NCBI GenBank assembly: GCA_913052545.1
Contig: CAJXEF010000111.1
Coordinates: 1 to 6,844 of the forward strand
Direction of reading: 5' to 3'
Origin: an uncultured Chloroflexota bacterium
Lineage (GTDB): Bacteria > Chloroflexota > Dehalococcoidia > UBA3495
DNA length: 6,844 bases
Under the pieces are notes generated by a model. That model made no database searches, was not told the DNA's origin, and was given only the letters and a program-made list of their open reading frames with translations. A program made the translations under genes and the position numbers. Positions 5,856 to 6,844 of the stretch are shown here, piece by piece (the first letter of the stretch is position 1; each line of letters begins with the position of its first letter).

Positions 5856-6844
5856 GAAATGCCTAGATGATCCCTATAGTCTGGATCCCAACTGGCAAGA
5901 AGCCCCTCTTTCACGGATTGCTGAGGATCAATCCTAGGAGCAGGATCACCGCTTAACGGCACTGATGATATAGTTGCTTGTTCGATTAGTTTGTCATATG
6001 CGTCGTCCGACAAACCCAGTAAATCCTTTAATAAATATTCATTTTCCGCTCCAAACGATGGGGCAGGCTTTCGGATCTTCATAGGAGTTTTAGAATATTT
6101 ATATGGTCTGCCCATCAATAAGCGAGTCCCTATATTGCGAGCTTCCGGATAGGTAACTCTTTCAAGAAAATTACGGCTTTGATAATGCTCATCAAAATGC
6201 ACTTCTTGGCCAGTTAATACAGGACCTGCCGGTATACCTTTGCCCTGTAACATATGCATTAATACATATTTATCAAAAGTCTGGGTCCATTCTCGAATCA
6301 CCACATCTAATTCATCGTAATTTTGGTATCGAGATATGACATCCTCAAACCGAGTATCTCTGGCCAGCTCAGGTTGTCCCATTAATTCACACAAACTTAA
6401 CCATTCTTCGTCATTACCCACCGACAAAGTAATCCACTGATCCTCACCAGCTGCAGGATAACAACCTTGAGGTATACGATGAGGGTGCCTGTTACCAATT
6501 CGTTCCCCCTCTCTGCCGTTTGAAATCGCATCCATCAAATATTCAGAGAGAAACATTGCCCCAGCCTGATACATCGCTATATCTATCCATTGCCCTTTGC
6601 CTGTACGCGATCTGTAACGCAAGGCAGCACCTATGGCGAAGATACCGGTCCATGTAGAAAGGAAGTCTACGAAAGATCGCCCTGCCTTTGCTGGTTCTTC
6701 TCCTTCATAACCTGTTACCCAACAGTGACCATGTGTCCCCTCTTGAGTAGTAGCTTGGGCAGGGTAACTTGAATAAGGACCTTCACCATGCCCATACCCT
6801 GTGTTTGAAACCAATATGATATCTGGTTTGATCTTTTTTAAATT
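5852..6844 (-). CDS. CaiB/BaiF family (class III) CoA-transferase, 5' end missing
   Basis: The frame stays open to the right edge, giving 330 residues of a family usually near 400 aa; the N-terminal Rossmann part and start lie outside. Class III enzymes move CoA between organic acids through an aspartyl-CoA intermediate. The visible part begins with the conserved 'P.II..S.TGYG..GPY' segment. It contains FVDFLST, whose Asp (visible residue 60, codon 6665-6667) aligns with the catalytic Asp169 of formyl-CoA transferase and CaiB. Then come GKGQWIDIAM (82-91), GNRHPHRIPQGCYP (117-130), the 'WI.LSVGNDEEW..L' stretch (137-149) and KGIPAGPVL (202-210). Together these cover the large and small domains. 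The last 39 residues, from about 292, extend past the usual C-terminal helix as a Pro/Asp-rich tail of unknown role. The substrate acid cannot be predicted. The tRNA follows after 36 bases on the same strand. Confidence 0.92.
   Translation of the reverse strand, partial: NLKKIKPDIILVSNTGYGHGEGPYSSYPAQATTQEGTHGHCWVTGYEGEEPAKAGRSFVDFLSTWTGIFAIGAALRYRSRTGKGQWIDIAMYQAGAMFLSEYLMDAISNGREGERIGNRHPHRIPQGCYPAAGEDQWITLSVGNDEEWLSLCELMGQPELARDTRFEDVISRYQNYDELDVVIREWTQTFDKYVLMHMLQGKGIPAGPVLTGQEVHFDEHYQSRNFLERVTYPEARNIGTRLLMGRPYKYSKTPMKIRKPAPSFGAENEYLLKDLLGLSDDAYDKLIEQATISSVPLSGDPAPRIDPQQSVKEGLLASWDPDYRDHLGIS

Noticed and set aside
6572..6601. Apparent loss of the catalytic Asp in the CoA-transferase (IDIAMYQ, with Gln where some members have Asp)
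   Set aside because: The nucleophile of the family lies further upstream. It corresponds to the Asp in FVDFLST (codon 6665-6667), which is present.
6812..6814. TTG as the start codon of the CoA-transferase
   Set aside because: The frame continues upstream without a stop to 6844, and the extra residues (NLKKIKPDIIL) match the conserved segment preceding the SNTGYG motif. The gene is cut by the window end, not started here.

Overview
The window comes from a bacterial chromosome of moderate to low GC, carrying seven protein genes (two cut by the window ends) and two tRNA genes on both strands. The gene families are MmgE/PrpD, a family 5 solute-binding lipoprotein with an Ala/Glu/Pro/Thr-rich linker, SMP-30/gluconolactonase and CaiB/BaiF CoA-transferase. 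This mix suggests a heterotrophic, possibly marine bacterium, and the linker style is reminiscent of Chloroflexota such as the SAR202 group. That placement is an inference from family content and protein style; there is no rRNA or other phylogenetic marker here.

Layout from left to right. An MmgE/PrpD N-terminus runs off the left edge on the minus strand. It is divergent from an MscS-type mechanosensitive channel gene on the plus strand (332-1510). A complete tRNA-Ile(GAT) follows, with a near-consensus promoter just upstream. A strong 14-bp hairpin then separates the tRNA from a minus-strand gene for a peptide/solute-binding lipoprotein (1864-3639). A 261-bp AT-rich divergent region leads into an SMP-30/gluconolactonase-like gene (3901-4803), which is apparently co-transcribed with an unrecognised 120-aa protein (4836-5198). 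Converging on that pair, on the minus strand, are a TTG-started single-pass membrane protein (5220-5633), a terminator, a CAT-anticodon tRNA (5741-5815) and the C-terminal part of a CaiB/BaiF CoA-transferase that runs off the right edge.

Functionally the protein genes look like scattered catabolic and uptake functions (CoA-ester metabolism, lactone hydrolysis, solute capture) plus osmotic protection, rather than one pathway. The only clear operon is SMP-30 plus the 120-aa protein. The solute-binding protein has no permease or ATPase gene beside it.

I see no CRISPR array, insertion sequence, phage gene, toxin-antitoxin pair or other recognisable defence or mobile system, and I cannot support a claim of a new system. 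The points most worth a second look are five closely spaced cysteine pairs in the exported binding protein, a pilin-like N-terminus without a processing glycine in the 137-aa membrane protein, the unrecognised 120-aa protein, and the uncertain identity (Met or Ile2) of the CAT tRNA.
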